A DNA stretch of 64,000 nucleotides from contig DATMSA010000056.1 of the NCBI GenBank assembly GCA_035565675.1, positions 49,950-113,949 on the forward strand. Direction: 5' to 3'. Below, in pieces: positions 34,530 to 42,096 of this stretch. A model generated the notes under the pieces. That model did no database searches, was not told the DNA's origin, and saw nothing but the letters and a program-made list of their open reading frames with translations. The position numbers were made by a program, and so were the translations under genes. Origin of the DNA: Capillimicrobium sp035565675 (GTDB lineage: Bacteria > Actinomycetota > Thermoleophilia > Solirubrobacterales > Solirubrobacteraceae). Numbering within the stretch: position 1 is the first letter of the stretch; every line of letters begins with the position of its first letter.

Positions 34530-35729
34530 ATGGCCGTTGCCGTCCCGTTCGAGGAGAAGACCGACGAACAGAAGGCGATCACCGAGATGGTGCGCCAGTT
34601 CGTCGACGAGCAGATCCTGCCCAACGCCGAGCACTACGACCACGAGGACGAGTTCCCCGAGCCGATCGTGGAGCAGATGAAGGAGCTGGGGCTCTTCGGC
34701 GTCACGATCCCCGAGGAGTACGGGGGGATGGGCCTCGACCTCACCACCTACGCGATGATCGTCGAGGAGCTGTCGCGCGGGTGGATCTCGATCTCGGGCG
34801 TGATCAACACGCACTTCATCGGGTCCTACCTGCTCATGAAGTACGGCACCGACGAGCAGAAGCAGAGGTTCCTGCCGAAGATGGCCACCGGCGAGATCCG
34901 GGCGGCGTTCTCGCTGAGCGAGCCGGAGCTGGGCTCCGACGTGCAGGCGATCAAGACGAGCGCCAAGAAGCTCGACGACGGCGCCTACGAGATCAACGGC
35001 CAGAAGATGTGGGTCACCAACGGCCTGCGCTCGGGACTGGTGTTCGTTCTCGTCAAGACCGACCCCGACGCCGAGCCGCGCCACAAGGGCTTCACCTGCT
35101 TCATCGCCGAGAAGGAGCCGGGGGAGCCGAACACGCCGGGCCTCACGGTCCCGCCGCAGATCAAGAAGATGGGCTACAAGGGCGTCGAGTCGACCGAGCT
35201 GGTCTTCGACGGCTACCGCTGCCCGGCCGAGAACATCCTCGGCGGCGAGGACGCCGGCCTCAACCGGGGCTTCGCGCAGATGATGGACGCGCTCGAGGTC
35301 GGGCGCGTGAACGTCGCCGCCCGCGGCGTGGGCGTCGCGCAGCGCGCGCTGGAGCTGGCGCTGCGCTACAGCCAGGAGCGCAAGACGTTCGGCAAGCCGA
35401 TCGCCCAGCATCAGGCGATCACGTTCAAGCTCGCCGACATGGGCACGCAGACGGAGGCGGCGCGGCTGCTGACGCTGCGCGCGGCGCGGCTGAAGGACGC
35501 CGGCCTGCGCTCCGACATGGAGGCGGGGATGGCGAAGCTGTTCGCCTCCGAGGCGGCGCGCTTCTGCGCCGAGGAGTGCCTGCGCATCCACGGCGGCTAC
35601 GGCTACTCCAAGGAGTACGAGATCGAGCGCCTGTACCGCGACGCGCCGCTGCTGCTGATCGGCGAGGGCACGTCGGAGATCCAGAAGATGGTCATCGGGC
35701 GCAAGCTCCTGGAGCGCCACAAGATCTGA
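34530..35729 (+). CDS. Acyl-CoA dehydrogenase
   Basis: 399-residue FAD enzyme oxidising acyl-CoA to 2-enoyl-CoA. Signatures: ELGLFGVTIPEEYGGMGLDL, FAD-binding FSLSEPELGSDVQAIKT and WVTNG, RKTFGKPIAQHQAI, IHGGYGYSKEYEIERLYRDA, and the catalytic-base region LLIGEGTSEIQKMVIGRKLL. Length is standard for short/medium-chain members. GGTGGAGGA (34512-34520) precedes the ATG at 34530. Electron transfer would go to ETF. No fatty-acid operon around it; a stacked hairpin closes the transcript at 35738-35777. Confidence 0.93.
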   Translation: MAVAVPFEEKTDEQKAITEMVRQFVDEQILPNAEHYDHEDEFPEPIVEQMKELGLFGVTIPEEYGGMGLDLTTYAMIVEELSRGWISISGVINTHFIGSYLLMKYGTDEQKQRFLPKMATGEIRAAFSLSEPELGSDVQAIKTSAKKLDDGAYEINGQKMWVTNGLRSGLVFVLVKTDPDAEPRHKGFTCFIAEKEPGEPNTPGLTVPPQIKKMGYKGVESTELVFDGYRCPAENILGGEDAGLNRGFAQMMDALEVGRVNVAARGVGVAQRALELALRYSQERKTFGKPIAQHQAITFKLADMGTQTEAARLLTLRAARLKDAGLRSDMEAGMAKLFASEAARFCAEECLRIHGGYGYSKEYEIERLYRDAPLLLIGEGTSEIQKMVIGRKLLERHKI

Positions 35730-35737
35730 GACACCTG

Positions 35738-35777
35738 CGACGCACATCCGGGCGCATCGCCCATCGATCGTGCGTCG
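35738..35777 (+). terminator. Two-tier hairpin after the acyl-CoA dehydrogenase
   Basis: Outer arms CGACGCAC (35738-35745) and GTGCGTCG (35770-35777); inner GGGCG and CGCCC pair around CAT. Begins 9 bases after the stop codon. No U-tract. Confidence 0.6.
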
Positions 35778-35823
35778 AAATGCGGTGATGGGGGCGATCG
35801 CGCGCGCCGAGGCAGGTCGTGCG

Positions 35824-36126
35824 ATGACCCCCACCACCACGTCCCCCACGGCGCACGGCGCGCGGCCGCACACGCTCGCGGCCACCCGGCGCGTCGTCGC
35901 GCTGCGCCGCCGCGAGCGGCGCGCCCACGGCCGCGTCGAGGAGCTCGAGGTCGAGACCTATGAGCTCGCCCTGGCGCTCCTGCACGACGCGATCCTGCGG
36001 GCCGAGCTCTGGTACCAGCGGCGCGAGCGAGCGCTCGTCGAGTTCGATCGGCGACGGGTCGAGACGGCCCGCGACCTGCGCGCCCGCGGCATGGTCGGGC
36101 AGCCCGCCTACGTCCTCGCCGACTGA
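35824..36126 (+). CDS. Small basic helical protein, unknown
   Basis: 100 residues if started at ATG 35824 (an upstream ATG at 35788 would add 12). A Thr/Ser/Pro-rich start is followed by a long Arg/Glu-rich helix, RRVVALRRRERRAHGRVEELEVETYELALALLHDAILRAELWYQRRERALVEF, likely coiled coil. No family recognised, no signal or membrane helix. It lies alone between the dehydrogenase and the SCP2-like gene, whose -10 overlaps its end. Confidence 0.5.
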   Translation: MTPTTTSPTAHGARPHTLAATRRVVALRRRERRAHGRVEELEVETYELALALLHDAILRAELWYQRRERALVEFDRRRVETARDLRARGMVGQPAYVLAD

Positions 36127-36130
36127 CCCG

Positions 36131-36136
36131 TAGACT
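36131..36136 (+). promoter_or_regulatory. TAGACT -10 element before the SCP2-like gene
   Basis: TAGACT ends 9 bases before the ATG at 36146, leaderless-type arrangement; drives the SCP2-like/agmatine deiminase pair. Confidence 0.45.
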
Positions 36137-36145
36137 GCGCGGCCG

Positions 36146-36520
36146 ATGTCCTCGGCCACCGACACCGCCGCCCAGATCACGACGGCCGTCCAGCGGCTGC
36201 TCGACGAGGTGCCGGCGCTGAAGCCGCTGAAGCTCGTCGTCGGGCTGGACCTGCGCGCCCGCGGCGACGTGCAGCAGTACCGGATCGAGATGCCGGGCCC
36301 GAAGGTCACCAAGGACATCGCCGCCGACGCGAAGGTGCGCGTCGAGGTGCCGCGCGCGTTCTTCAACGAGATGGTCAAGGACGGGCGGGTCGCCGACTGG
36401 CGCGAGGCCTTCACGTACGGCCAGGCCAAGGCCACCGGGCCGACGCAGATCCTCCAGCTCATCGAGCGGGTCGTCGAGAAGCAGGAGGAGCGTCAGCGCA
36501 CCCGTCGCGCCCGGTCGTGA
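36146..36520 (+). CDS. SCP2 sterol-binding-like domain protein
   Basis: 124-residue single-domain protein resembling SCP2 lipid-binding folds: a helical start, then beta strands (LKLVVGLDLRARGDVQQYRIEMPGP, KVRVEVPRAFFNEMVKDG), and DWREAFTYGQAKATGPTQILQLIERVV. The ligand is unknown. Its TGA overlaps the GTG start of the agmatine deiminase gene (GTGA), so the two are translationally coupled although their functions are not obviously linked. Confidence 0.65.
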   Translation: MSSATDTAAQITTAVQRLLDEVPALKPLKLVVGLDLRARGDVQQYRIEMPGPKVTKDIAADAKVRVEVPRAFFNEMVKDGRVADWREAFTYGQAKATGPTQILQLIERVVEKQEERQRTRRARS

Positions 36521-37479
36521 CCGGCCGCGTCCCTCCCGAATGGGAGCCGCACGAGCGGACCATCATGGGCTGGCCGTGCCGCGAGGAGCTGTGGGAGGAC
36601 CGCCTCGACGAGGCGCGCGAGGAGTACGCCGGGGTCGCCAACGCGATCGCCGCGTTCGAGCCGGTGCTGATGATCGCGCCGCCGGAGCTGGTCACCCAGG
36701 CGCGGTCGATGCTGAGCGGCGATGTCGAGGTGTGGGGCGCGCCGATCGACGACTCGTGGCTGCGCGACAGCGGCCCGATCTTCGTCGGCGAGGAGGCGGT
36801 CTGCTTCGGCTTCAACGCGTGGGGCGGAAAGTTCGCGCCGTGGGACGACGACGCGACGATCGCGCCGCGCGTGTGCGACCACCTGGGGCGGCCGTGGACG
36901 CGCTCGGAGATGGTGCTCGAGGGCGGCTCGATCGCGATCGCCGCCGACGGCTCGATCATCACCACCGAGCAGTGCCTGCTGAACCCCAACCGCAACCCGG
37001 GCTGGTCGCGGGAGCGGATCGAGCGGGAGCTGCTGGACCGCCTCGGCGCGCCGCGGGTCGTGTGGCTGGGGGAGGGGCTCGTCGAGGACCGCGACACCGA
37101 CGGCCACGTCGACATGATCTGCGTGCCCGCGCCCGGCGGCGAGGTGCTGCTGCAGTGGTGCGACGAGGACGACCCGAACTTCCCGCGGATGGACGAGAAC
37201 CGCCGCCGCCTGGAGGACGCGGGCTTCCCGGTGCTGCTGTGCGACGTGCTCGCCCACGACGGCGACGACACGATGAGCTACCTCAACGCGTACGTGTGCA
37301 ACGACGCGGTGATCGTCCCGCAGGCCGGCCAGCCGGAGCTCGACGAGCGGGCGCTGGAGATCTACCGGCTCGCGTTCCCCGACCGGGTGCCGGTGGGCGT
37401 GCCGGCGATGACGATCGCGTTCGGGGGCGGCGGGCCGCACTGCATCACCCAGCAAGTGCCGGTGCTCGCGGCGCCCTGA
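36517..37479 (+). CDS. aguA: Agmatine deiminase / peptidylarginine-deiminase-type amidinohydrolase
   Basis: 320-residue guanidino-group-modifying enzyme, probably converting agmatine to N-carbamoylputrescine and ammonia. Conserved features are EPHERTIMGWP near the start, DSWLRDSGPIF, the substrate carboxylate/guanidine residues in EGGSI, the catalytic His in DTDGHVDM and the nucleophilic Cys in GGGGPHCITQQVP near the C terminus. The GTG at 36517 overlaps the preceding stop. N-carbamoylputrescine amidase (the next enzyme) lies 1.2 kb downstream on the same strand. Confidence 0.88.
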   Translation: MTGRVPPEWEPHERTIMGWPCREELWEDRLDEAREEYAGVANAIAAFEPVLMIAPPELVTQARSMLSGDVEVWGAPIDDSWLRDSGPIFVGEEAVCFGFNAWGGKFAPWDDDATIAPRVCDHLGRPWTRSEMVLEGGSIAIAADGSIITTEQCLLNPNRNPGWSRERIERELLDRLGAPRVVWLGEGLVEDRDTDGHVDMICVPAPGGEVLLQWCDEDDPNFPRMDENRRRLEDAGFPVLLCDVLAHDGDDTMSYLNAYVCNDAVIVPQAGQPELDERALEIYRLAFPDRVPVGVPAMTIAFGGGGPHCITQQVPVLAAP

Positions 37480-37494
37480 GGGCTTGCGAGCATT

Positions 37495-37523
37495 GCGAGA
37501 AACTCGCTGGCGCTCCTTCTCGC
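37495..37523 (+). terminator. Hairpin(s) after agmatine deiminase with two alternative folds
   Basis: GCGAGAA (37495-37501) can pair with TTCTCGC (37517-37523), or its GCGAG can pair with the nearer CTCGC (37503-37507) around AAA. Lies 15 bases after the stop and immediately ahead of the next promoter (TACGGT, 37527). Confidence 0.5.
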
Positions 37524-37526
37524 GGC

Positions 37527-37532
37527 TACGGT
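37527..37532 (+). promoter_or_regulatory. TACGGT -10 element
   Basis: TACGGT ends 7 bases before the ATG at 37540; leaderless-type promoter of the small DUF6027-like gene. Confidence 0.45.
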
Positions 37533-37539
37533 GGATCCC

Positions 37540-37908
37540 ATGGCTGATCCGGTGATCCGCCTGGAGCGGTGGACGGGCTCGTGGGCGGACGACGACCCGG
37601 ACGCGGCGTTCAAGGCCGAGGTGGCGGCGCTCTCGCAGCTCGACGCGCTGGTGACCCTGGAGGGGATGTCGCGGGCGCTGGGCATCCCGGTCGGCGCGCT
37701 GGCGCGCTACGTGCTCGCGCGCTGGGCCAGCGCCGGCAGCGGCGGCCTGCTGGAGATCGGCCCGTCGATGGTCGACCGCCTGGCCGCCGAGCTCGACGCC
37801 GCCGAGGCGCAGGGCACCGACGCCGCGCGCCTGGAGGCCTACGCGCGCGTGCGCGTGATCGTCTCGTGGCTGAAGGCCGGCCTCGACGACCCCGACGCCT
37901 ACCCCTGA
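37540..37908 (+). CDS. DUF6027-like conserved hypothetical protein
   Basis: 122-residue soluble protein, RLERWTGSWADDDPDAAFKAEVAAL...TLEGMSRALGIPVGALARYVLARWASAGSGGLLEIGPSMVDRL. It resembles the small actinobacterial family I know as DUF6027, for which no function is established. The LGIPVGALARYVLARW segment looks like a helix-turn-helix but nothing proves DNA binding. ATG at 37540 (GTG at 37531 also in frame). Followed by a 53-base palindrome. Confidence 0.68.
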   Translation: MADPVIRLERWTGSWADDDPDAAFKAEVAALSQLDALVTLEGMSRALGIPVGALARYVLARWASAGSGGLLEIGPSMVDRLAAELDAAEAQGTDAARLEAYARVRVIVSWLKAGLDDPDAYP

Positions 37909-37920
37909 CGCGCGACCTCG

Positions 37921-37973
37921 GCGTTGCTTGTCACCTTGGTTCCCGCAGAGGGAACCAACCTGACAAGCAACGC
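37921..37973. terminator. 53-base near-perfect palindrome between convergent genes
   Basis: Outer arms GCGTTGCTTGTCA (37921-37933) and TGACAAGCAACGC (37961-37973) and inner arms TTGGTTCCC (37936-37944) and GGGAACCAA (37950-37958) pair perfectly; only a symmetrical CC/CC internal loop and a GCAGA tip interrupt the 22-bp stem. It lies between two convergent genes, as expected of a bidirectional terminator, but the lower GC content and perfection are unusual here. Confidence 0.65.
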
Positions 37974-37989
37974 GCGGGACGGCGGCGGG

Positions 37990-38619
37990 TCAGTCGTAGA
38001 TCGAGCGGCTCGCGCCGGCCTGGGCGTTGCGCGGGTACGGGGCGAGGTCGTCGACGAACCCGGGGTGCGCGCGCAGGCGCGCGATCCAGGCGGCCACGTG
38101 CGGGTGCTCGGCCAGGGGCACGCGGGCCTCGTCGCTGCGGCTCGCGTAGGCGTAGTTGGCCAGGTCCGCGATCGACGGGCGCGCGCCCACGAGCCAGTCG
38201 CGGGACGAGAGCGCGTCGTCGAGCAGCGCCATCGCGCGCCGCGCCATCGGGACGCGCTCCTCGCCGCCCGGCCGCCCGGTGATCAGGCGAAAGCGCGCGC
38301 TGGCGACGCCGCGCATCGTCCACTCCTGCTCGAACGCCAGCCACTGCGCGACCAGCGCGCGGCCGAGGCGATCGTCCGGCAGCCACGACGTGCCCTCGGC
38401 CAGGTACCAGAGGATCGCCGGCGACTGGGCGATCGCCGTGCCGTCGTCGAGCTCCAGCACCGGCGTCTCGCGGACCGGGTTGCGGCGGCCGTACTCCTCG
38501 GTGAGCGTGTCGCCGCCGAAGATGTCGGTCGGCACGCGCTCGCACTCCACGTCGAGGAGGCGCAGCAGCAGACGGACCTTCAGGCAGTTGCCGGAGGCGG
38601 CGTAGTCGTAGAGGCGCAT
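37990..38619 (-). CDS. Glutathione S-transferase family protein
   Basis: 209 residues. Thioredoxin-like N-terminal domain (LYDYAASGNCLKVRLLLRLLDVECERVPTD, with RNPVRETPVLELDDGTAIAQSPAILWYLA covering the cis-Pro and the SNAIL-like Gln-Ser motif) and an all-helical C-terminal domain (PSIADLANYAY). The usual catalytic Ser position is in SGNCLKV. Actinobacteria generally make mycothiol rather than glutathione, so the thiol partner is uncertain. Divergent from the amidase gene. Confidence 0.87.
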   Translation of the reverse strand: MRLYDYAASGNCLKVRLLLRLLDVECERVPTDIFGGDTLTEEYGRRNPVRETPVLELDDGTAIAQSPAILWYLAEGTSWLPDDRLGRALVAQWLAFEQEWTMRGVASARFRLITGRPGGEERVPMARRAMALLDDALSSRDWLVGARPSIADLANYAYASRSDEARVPLAEHPHVAAWIARLRAHPGFVDDLAPYPRNAQAGASRSIYD

Positions 38620-38657
38620 GACGCGGAAACGCGCGACGGGCCCCCAACGTGACGCCC

Positions 38658-38663
38658 TATCGT
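38658..38663 (+). promoter_or_regulatory. TATCGT -10 element
   Basis: TATCGT ends 9 bases before the ATG at 38673; leaderless-type promoter of the nitrilase-family amidase. Confidence 0.45.
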
Positions 38664-38672
38664 GGACGGACC

Positions 38673-39590
38673 ATGCGGCTGCTCACCGCCTACGACGTCC
38701 CGCCCTCGCCCGCGCGGGTCCGCGAGCCGACCCGCCCGCCGTTCCGGATCGCCGCCGTCCAGCACCGCTGGGACCCGGATCCTGAGCGCCATCAGGCCAA
38801 CCTCGCCGAGGGCATCGCGCTCGCCGCCCGCGAGGGCGCGAAGCTCGTCTGCCTGCAGGAGCTGACGCTGTCGCCGTACTTCGCGATCGTCGAGGACGGG
38901 CCCAGGGACGCCGCCGAGGACATCCCCGGCGGCCCGACGACCCGGTTCGCGCAGCGGATGGCCGCCGAGCACGGCCTGCACGTGCACGCCTCGCTCTACG
39001 AGCGCGACCCCGGCGCCGCCGACGGCCTCGGCTACAACACCGCGATCGTCGTCGCGCCCGGCGGGGAGGTCGTCGCGCGCACGCGCAAGCTCCACATCCC
39101 CGTCACCGCCGGCTACCACGAGGACCGCTACTTCCGCCCCGGCCCGGCCGGCGACGACGCGTTCCCGGTCGTCGGCCTCGCCGACGCGCGCCTCGGCTTC
39201 CCGACCTGCTGGGACCAGTGGTTCCCGGAGCTCGCGCGCGCCTACTCGCTCGCCGGCGCCGAGGTGCTCGTGTACCCGACGGCGATCGGCTCCGAGCCCG
39301 ACCACCCCGACTTCGACACCGAGCCGCTGTGGGAGCGCGTGATCGTCGCCAACGGCATCGCCAACGGCACGTTCATGGTCGCCGTGAACCGCATCGGCCA
39401 CGAGGCGCCCCTGACCTTCTACGGCTCGAGCTTCGTCTCCGACCCGTACGGGCGCATCCTCGTGCAGGCGCCGCGCGACGAGCCCGCCGTCCTCGTCGCC
39501 GACCTCGACCTCGACCAGCGCCGCGACTGGCTCGAGCTGTTCCCGTTCCTGACGACCCGCCGCCCGGACGCCTACGCGCCGCTGACCTGA
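38673..39590 (+). CDS. aguB: N-carbamoylputrescine amidase / nitrilase family hydrolase
   Basis: 305-residue carbon-nitrogen hydrolase. The catalytic triad is visible as Glu in CLQELTLSPYF, Lys in RTRKLHIPVTAGYHE and Cys in FPTCWDQWFPELARAY. YHEDRYFRPG and CWDQWFPE are the hallmark of N-carbamoylputrescine amidase, which releases putrescine, CO2 and ammonia. An ~25-residue N-terminal extension precedes the domain. With the agmatine deiminase upstream it completes the agmatine-to-putrescine route. An amidase gene follows 3 bases after the stop. Confidence 0.87.
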   Translation: MRLLTAYDVPPSPARVREPTRPPFRIAAVQHRWDPDPERHQANLAEGIALAAREGAKLVCLQELTLSPYFAIVEDGPRDAAEDIPGGPTTRFAQRMAAEHGLHVHASLYERDPGAADGLGYNTAIVVAPGGEVVARTRKLHIPVTAGYHEDRYFRPGPAGDDAFPVVGLADARLGFPTCWDQWFPELARAYSLAGAEVLVYPTAIGSEPDHPDFDTEPLWERVIVANGIANGTFMVAVNRIGHEAPLTFYGSSFVSDPYGRILVQAPRDEPAVLVADLDLDQRRDWLELFPFLTTRRPDAYAPLT

Positions 39591-39592
39591 CC

Positions 39593-40186
39593 GTGTTCGC
39601 CGACGTCCCGCCGCCGCCGATCCACCAGGACCCGGTGCCGTTCCCGGCCAAGCGCAAGCGCGACATGCGCCGCTACGCCAAGCGCCACTACGGGATCCCG
39701 TCGTTCCGCCTGGAGGGGCCGAAGGTCATCGTCCAGCACTACACGGCCAACGACTCCTACCGGGCGACGTGGAACACGTTCGCCGCCAACGTGCCCGACC
39801 CCGAGCTGCGCGAGCTGCCCGGCACGTGCACGCACTTCGTGATCGACGCGAAGGGCACGATCCACCAGCTCGTGCCACTGGAGCTCATGTGCCGCCACAC
39901 GGTCGGCCTGAACCACAGGTCGATCGGCATCGAGCACGTCGGGCAGAGCGACGCGCAGGTGATGGGCAACCGGCGTCAGCTGCGCGCGTCGCTGCGCCTG
40001 ACGCGCTGGTTGCAGGAGCGCTTCGGGATCGCGACCAGGGACGTGATCGGCCACGCCGAGTCGCTGTCGAGCCCGCACCACCGCGAACGGGTCGACCGGC
40101 TCAAGCGCCAGACGCATGGCGACATGAGCCGGTCGACGATGACGCGCTACCGCCGGATGCTGCAGCGCGTCACCTTCACCCGCTGA
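39593..40186 (+). CDS. PGRP-type N-acetylmuramoyl-L-alanine amidase
   Basis: 197-residue amidase_2/peptidoglycan-recognition-like protein. Zinc-site His in VIVQHYTAND, further histidines in LMCRHTVGLNHRSIGIEHVG, and DVIGHAESLSSPHHRERVDRLK near the end. Such enzymes cleave the bond between muramic acid and the stem peptide. There is no signal peptide or membrane helix from the GTG at 39593, which is odd for a wall enzyme; a cytoplasmic recycling (AmpD-like) role is possible. It begins 3 bases after the amidase stop, so is cotranscribed with it. Confidence 0.82.
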   Translation: MFADVPPPPIHQDPVPFPAKRKRDMRRYAKRHYGIPSFRLEGPKVIVQHYTANDSYRATWNTFAANVPDPELRELPGTCTHFVIDAKGTIHQLVPLELMCRHTVGLNHRSIGIEHVGQSDAQVMGNRRQLRASLRLTRWLQERFGIATRDVIGHAESLSSPHHRERVDRLKRQTHGDMSRSTMTRYRRMLQRVTFTR

Positions 40187-40189
40187 GCG

Positions 40190-41149
40190 CTATGCGCGGT
40201 CCTCGATCGGGTCGAGGTACGCGATCATCTCGTCGGCCTTGTCGGCGAAGACCGGCGGGATCTGCACCGTCGTGGCGAGCTTGTCCTCGGGCTCGTCGAC
40301 GAGGAAGCCGCGGTCCTCGGGCGTCCACGCGTACTCGAAGAGCGCGCCGCCCGGGGTCCGGTTGTAGATCGACTTGAAGTAGCCGCGGTCCTTCTGCTCG
40401 GTCACGTCGGTGAAGCCGAGGCCCTCGAGCCACGTCTTGACCGAGTACTGGGTCGGCTCGTTGGGCACGTTCCAGGCCCAGTGGTGCGGCGTGCCCTCGG
40501 CGAAGTGCCAGGTGCCGGGACGCACGTCGGGCTCGTGGACGAGCTCGACGCGGCGGGCGAGCCCGTCGCCGGGCAGCTCCCACGCCTGGCGGCCGTTCTC
40601 CTCCTCGACCTTCGACATGCCCATGCCGCTCTCGAGGTACAGCACCATCTCGTCGGGGTCGATGACGCTGACGATCGGGGCGTACGCGCCCTTGATGCCG
40701 TGCTCGGCCGGGACGCCGCGCTCGCCGTAGCCGCCGCGCGGGTCGCCGGTGGTGCCGACGAGCGTGTAGGGCAGGCCGCACGGGTGCGCGAACTTCAGGC
40801 GCTTGGTGCCGAACTCCTCGACGTGCTCGCAGGCGATGCCCAGCTCGTCGAAGCGGTTGGCCCAGTAGTCGATCGAGCTCTCGTCGATCGAGAGGCCGAT
40901 CTCCTTGATCTGGTTCGACCCGCGACGGCCCATCTTGCCGTGCTGGCGCATCGGGAACGTCGTGATGATGCTGCCGGCGTCGAGCGAGCCGTTCGAGTAG
41001 TACAGGTGCCAGACGGGCGCCTCGCCGTCGTAGAGCATCGTCTTCTTGATCGGGCGCAGGCCGAGGGTCTGGGTGTGGAAGTCCCAGTCCTCCTGGCCGT
41101 CGCCGACCGACAGGGTGATGTGATGGTTGCCCGTGATCGTGCGACTCAT
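40190..41149 (-). CDS. VOC family ring-cleaving dioxygenase (hydroquinone-type)
   Basis: 319-residue vicinal-oxygen-chelate protein with two tandem VOC modules. Probable metal ligands are His in GNHHITLSVGD, His in PGTWHFAEGTPHHWAW and Glu in GALFEYAWTPEDRGF. The sequence FHTQTLGLRPIKKT and GGYGERGVP region fits the PcpA/LinE/MhqO-type para-diol dioxygenases. GGAGGAGAGG precedes the ATG at 41149. The gene stands alone; the glutathionyl-hydroquinone-reductase-like gene 4 kb away could in principle feed it, but they are not linked. Confidence 0.85.
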   Translation of the reverse strand: MSRTITGNHHITLSVGDGQEDWDFHTQTLGLRPIKKTMLYDGEAPVWHLYYSNGSLDAGSIITTFPMRQHGKMGRRGSNQIKEIGLSIDESSIDYWANRFDELGIACEHVEEFGTKRLKFAHPCGLPYTLVGTTGDPRGGYGERGVPAEHGIKGAYAPIVSVIDPDEMVLYLESGMGMSKVEEENGRQAWELPGDGLARRVELVHEPDVRPGTWHFAEGTPHHWAWNVPNEPTQYSVKTWLEGLGFTDVTEQKDRGYFKSIYNRTPGGALFEYAWTPEDRGFLVDEPEDKLATTVQIPPVFADKADEMIAYLDPIEDRA

Positions 41150-41260
41150 GGTTCCTCTCCTCCGGCTGGTTCCGACGCGGCGAGACGCCGCACTGCGTAG
41201 GTTCGCAGGCTCCCTGAGACCGTACAAGCCCGGCGCACGCGCGGGAAGTGGGGCTGAACG

Positions 41261-41491
41261 TCAGCTCAGCTTGCGCGCCCGCACGGCGGTGCCGTAGGCG
41301 CAGATCTCCGTCCAGGTGGTGCCGAGCTCGGACGTGTCGAAGCGGAACGCGAGGATGGCGCCGACGAGCGACTTGAAGGAGGCCCCGATCTGGGAGCCGA
41401 CGTTGCGCGAGCGCACGGTGAGCCCGAAGACCTCGCCGAGCACCTCTTCGACCTCGTAGCCGGGGAGGTCGTTCATGGTGGAGATGAGCAT
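41261..41491 (-). CDS. YbjQ/UPF0145 heavy-metal-binding-domain protein with internal deletion
   Basis: 76 residues instead of the usual ~105. The start (MLISTMNDLPGYEVEEVLGEVFGLTVRSRNVGSQIGASFKSLVG) and end (AFRFDTSELGTTWTEICAYGTAVRARKL) match the family closely, but the central helix (normally ~37 residues containing GELKG...EEA...GANA) is absent and the two parts are fused in frame at SLVGAILAFRF. The family forms pentameric rings of unclear role. TAGCGT lies 6 bases before the ATG, so it may still be expressed. Function of the shortened form is doubtful. Confidence 0.75.
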   Translation of the reverse strand: MLISTMNDLPGYEVEEVLGEVFGLTVRSRNVGSQIGASFKSLVGAILAFRFDTSELGTTWTEICAYGTAVRARKLS

Positions 41492-41497
41492 CGGGCG

Positions 41498-41503
41498 ACG
41501 CTA
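41498..41503 (-). promoter_or_regulatory. TAGCGT -10 element of the YbjQ-like gene
   Basis: Complement of 41498-41503 is TAGCGT, 6 bases before the ATG at 41491; leaderless-type. Confidence 0.45.
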
Positions 41504-42013
41504 TCGCGCCGCGGAGGCCGCGGGGACGTCGAGCTCGAGCTCGTAGTGCTCGAGCACGATCGTGCGGCCCCACATGCGGCGCCGGTCGCCGCGCACGCGC
41601 CGGAACCCGGCGCGCCGGTAGGCGGCGGCCGCGGTCGTCAGCGCGCTGAACGTGCCGAGCTCCACGCACGCATACCCGCTCGCGCGCGCGTGGTCGAGCA
41701 GCTCGTCCAGCATCCGCCGGCCGAGGCCGCGCCCGCGGGCGGCCGGCTCCAGCAGGAACCAGCGCACCCGTCCGAGGCCGTCGCCCTCGTCGGTGAGCGC
41801 CAGCGACCCGGCGACGCGGCCGTCGTCCTCGACCACCCACAGGCCCTCGCGCGCCCGCGGGAACCCGCGCCGCACGTGGTCGGCCATCCAGGCGGCGACG
41901 TCGGCCTCGAACGTCGCGTCCAGCCCGTGCTCGGCGGCGTAGACGCGGCCGTGGAGCGCGGAGATGGCGCCGAGGTCGCCGGGGCGCAGGTCGCGGCGGA
42001 TGGCGTACGGCAT
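41501..42013 (-). CDS. GNAT family N-acetyltransferase
   Basis: About 170 residues from ATG 42013; a further in-frame ATG at 42037 would add eight. Acetyl-CoA-binding motif A is RVRWFLLEPAARGRGLGRRMLDELLDHARASG, followed by LGTFSALTTAAAAYRRAGF typical of MarR-associated GNAT proteins. It would transfer an acetyl group to an unidentified amine or protein. Divergent from the LysR gene across ~80 bases. Confidence 0.87.
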   Translation of the reverse strand: MPYAIRRDLRPGDLGAISALHGRVYAAEHGLDATFEADVAAWMADHVRRGFPRAREGLWVVEDDGRVAGSLALTDEGDGLGRVRWFLLEPAARGRGLGRRMLDELLDHARASGYACVELGTFSALTTAAAAYRRAGFRRVRGDRRRMWGRTIVLEHYELELDVPAASAAR

Positions 42014-42096
42014 GGGGTCGATCGTGCCGACGCGCATCGATCGGTGCAACACATCATTGGATTCGCTGCCATCGCGAACTACGATCGATCTCGCCC

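Noticed and set aside
36517..40186. Idea that the agmatine genes, GST and PGRP amidase form one functional island
   Set aside because: The GST is on the opposite strand between terminator-like palindromes, and each neighbouring gene has its own promoter-like hexamer; only the two agmatine enzymes share a pathway.
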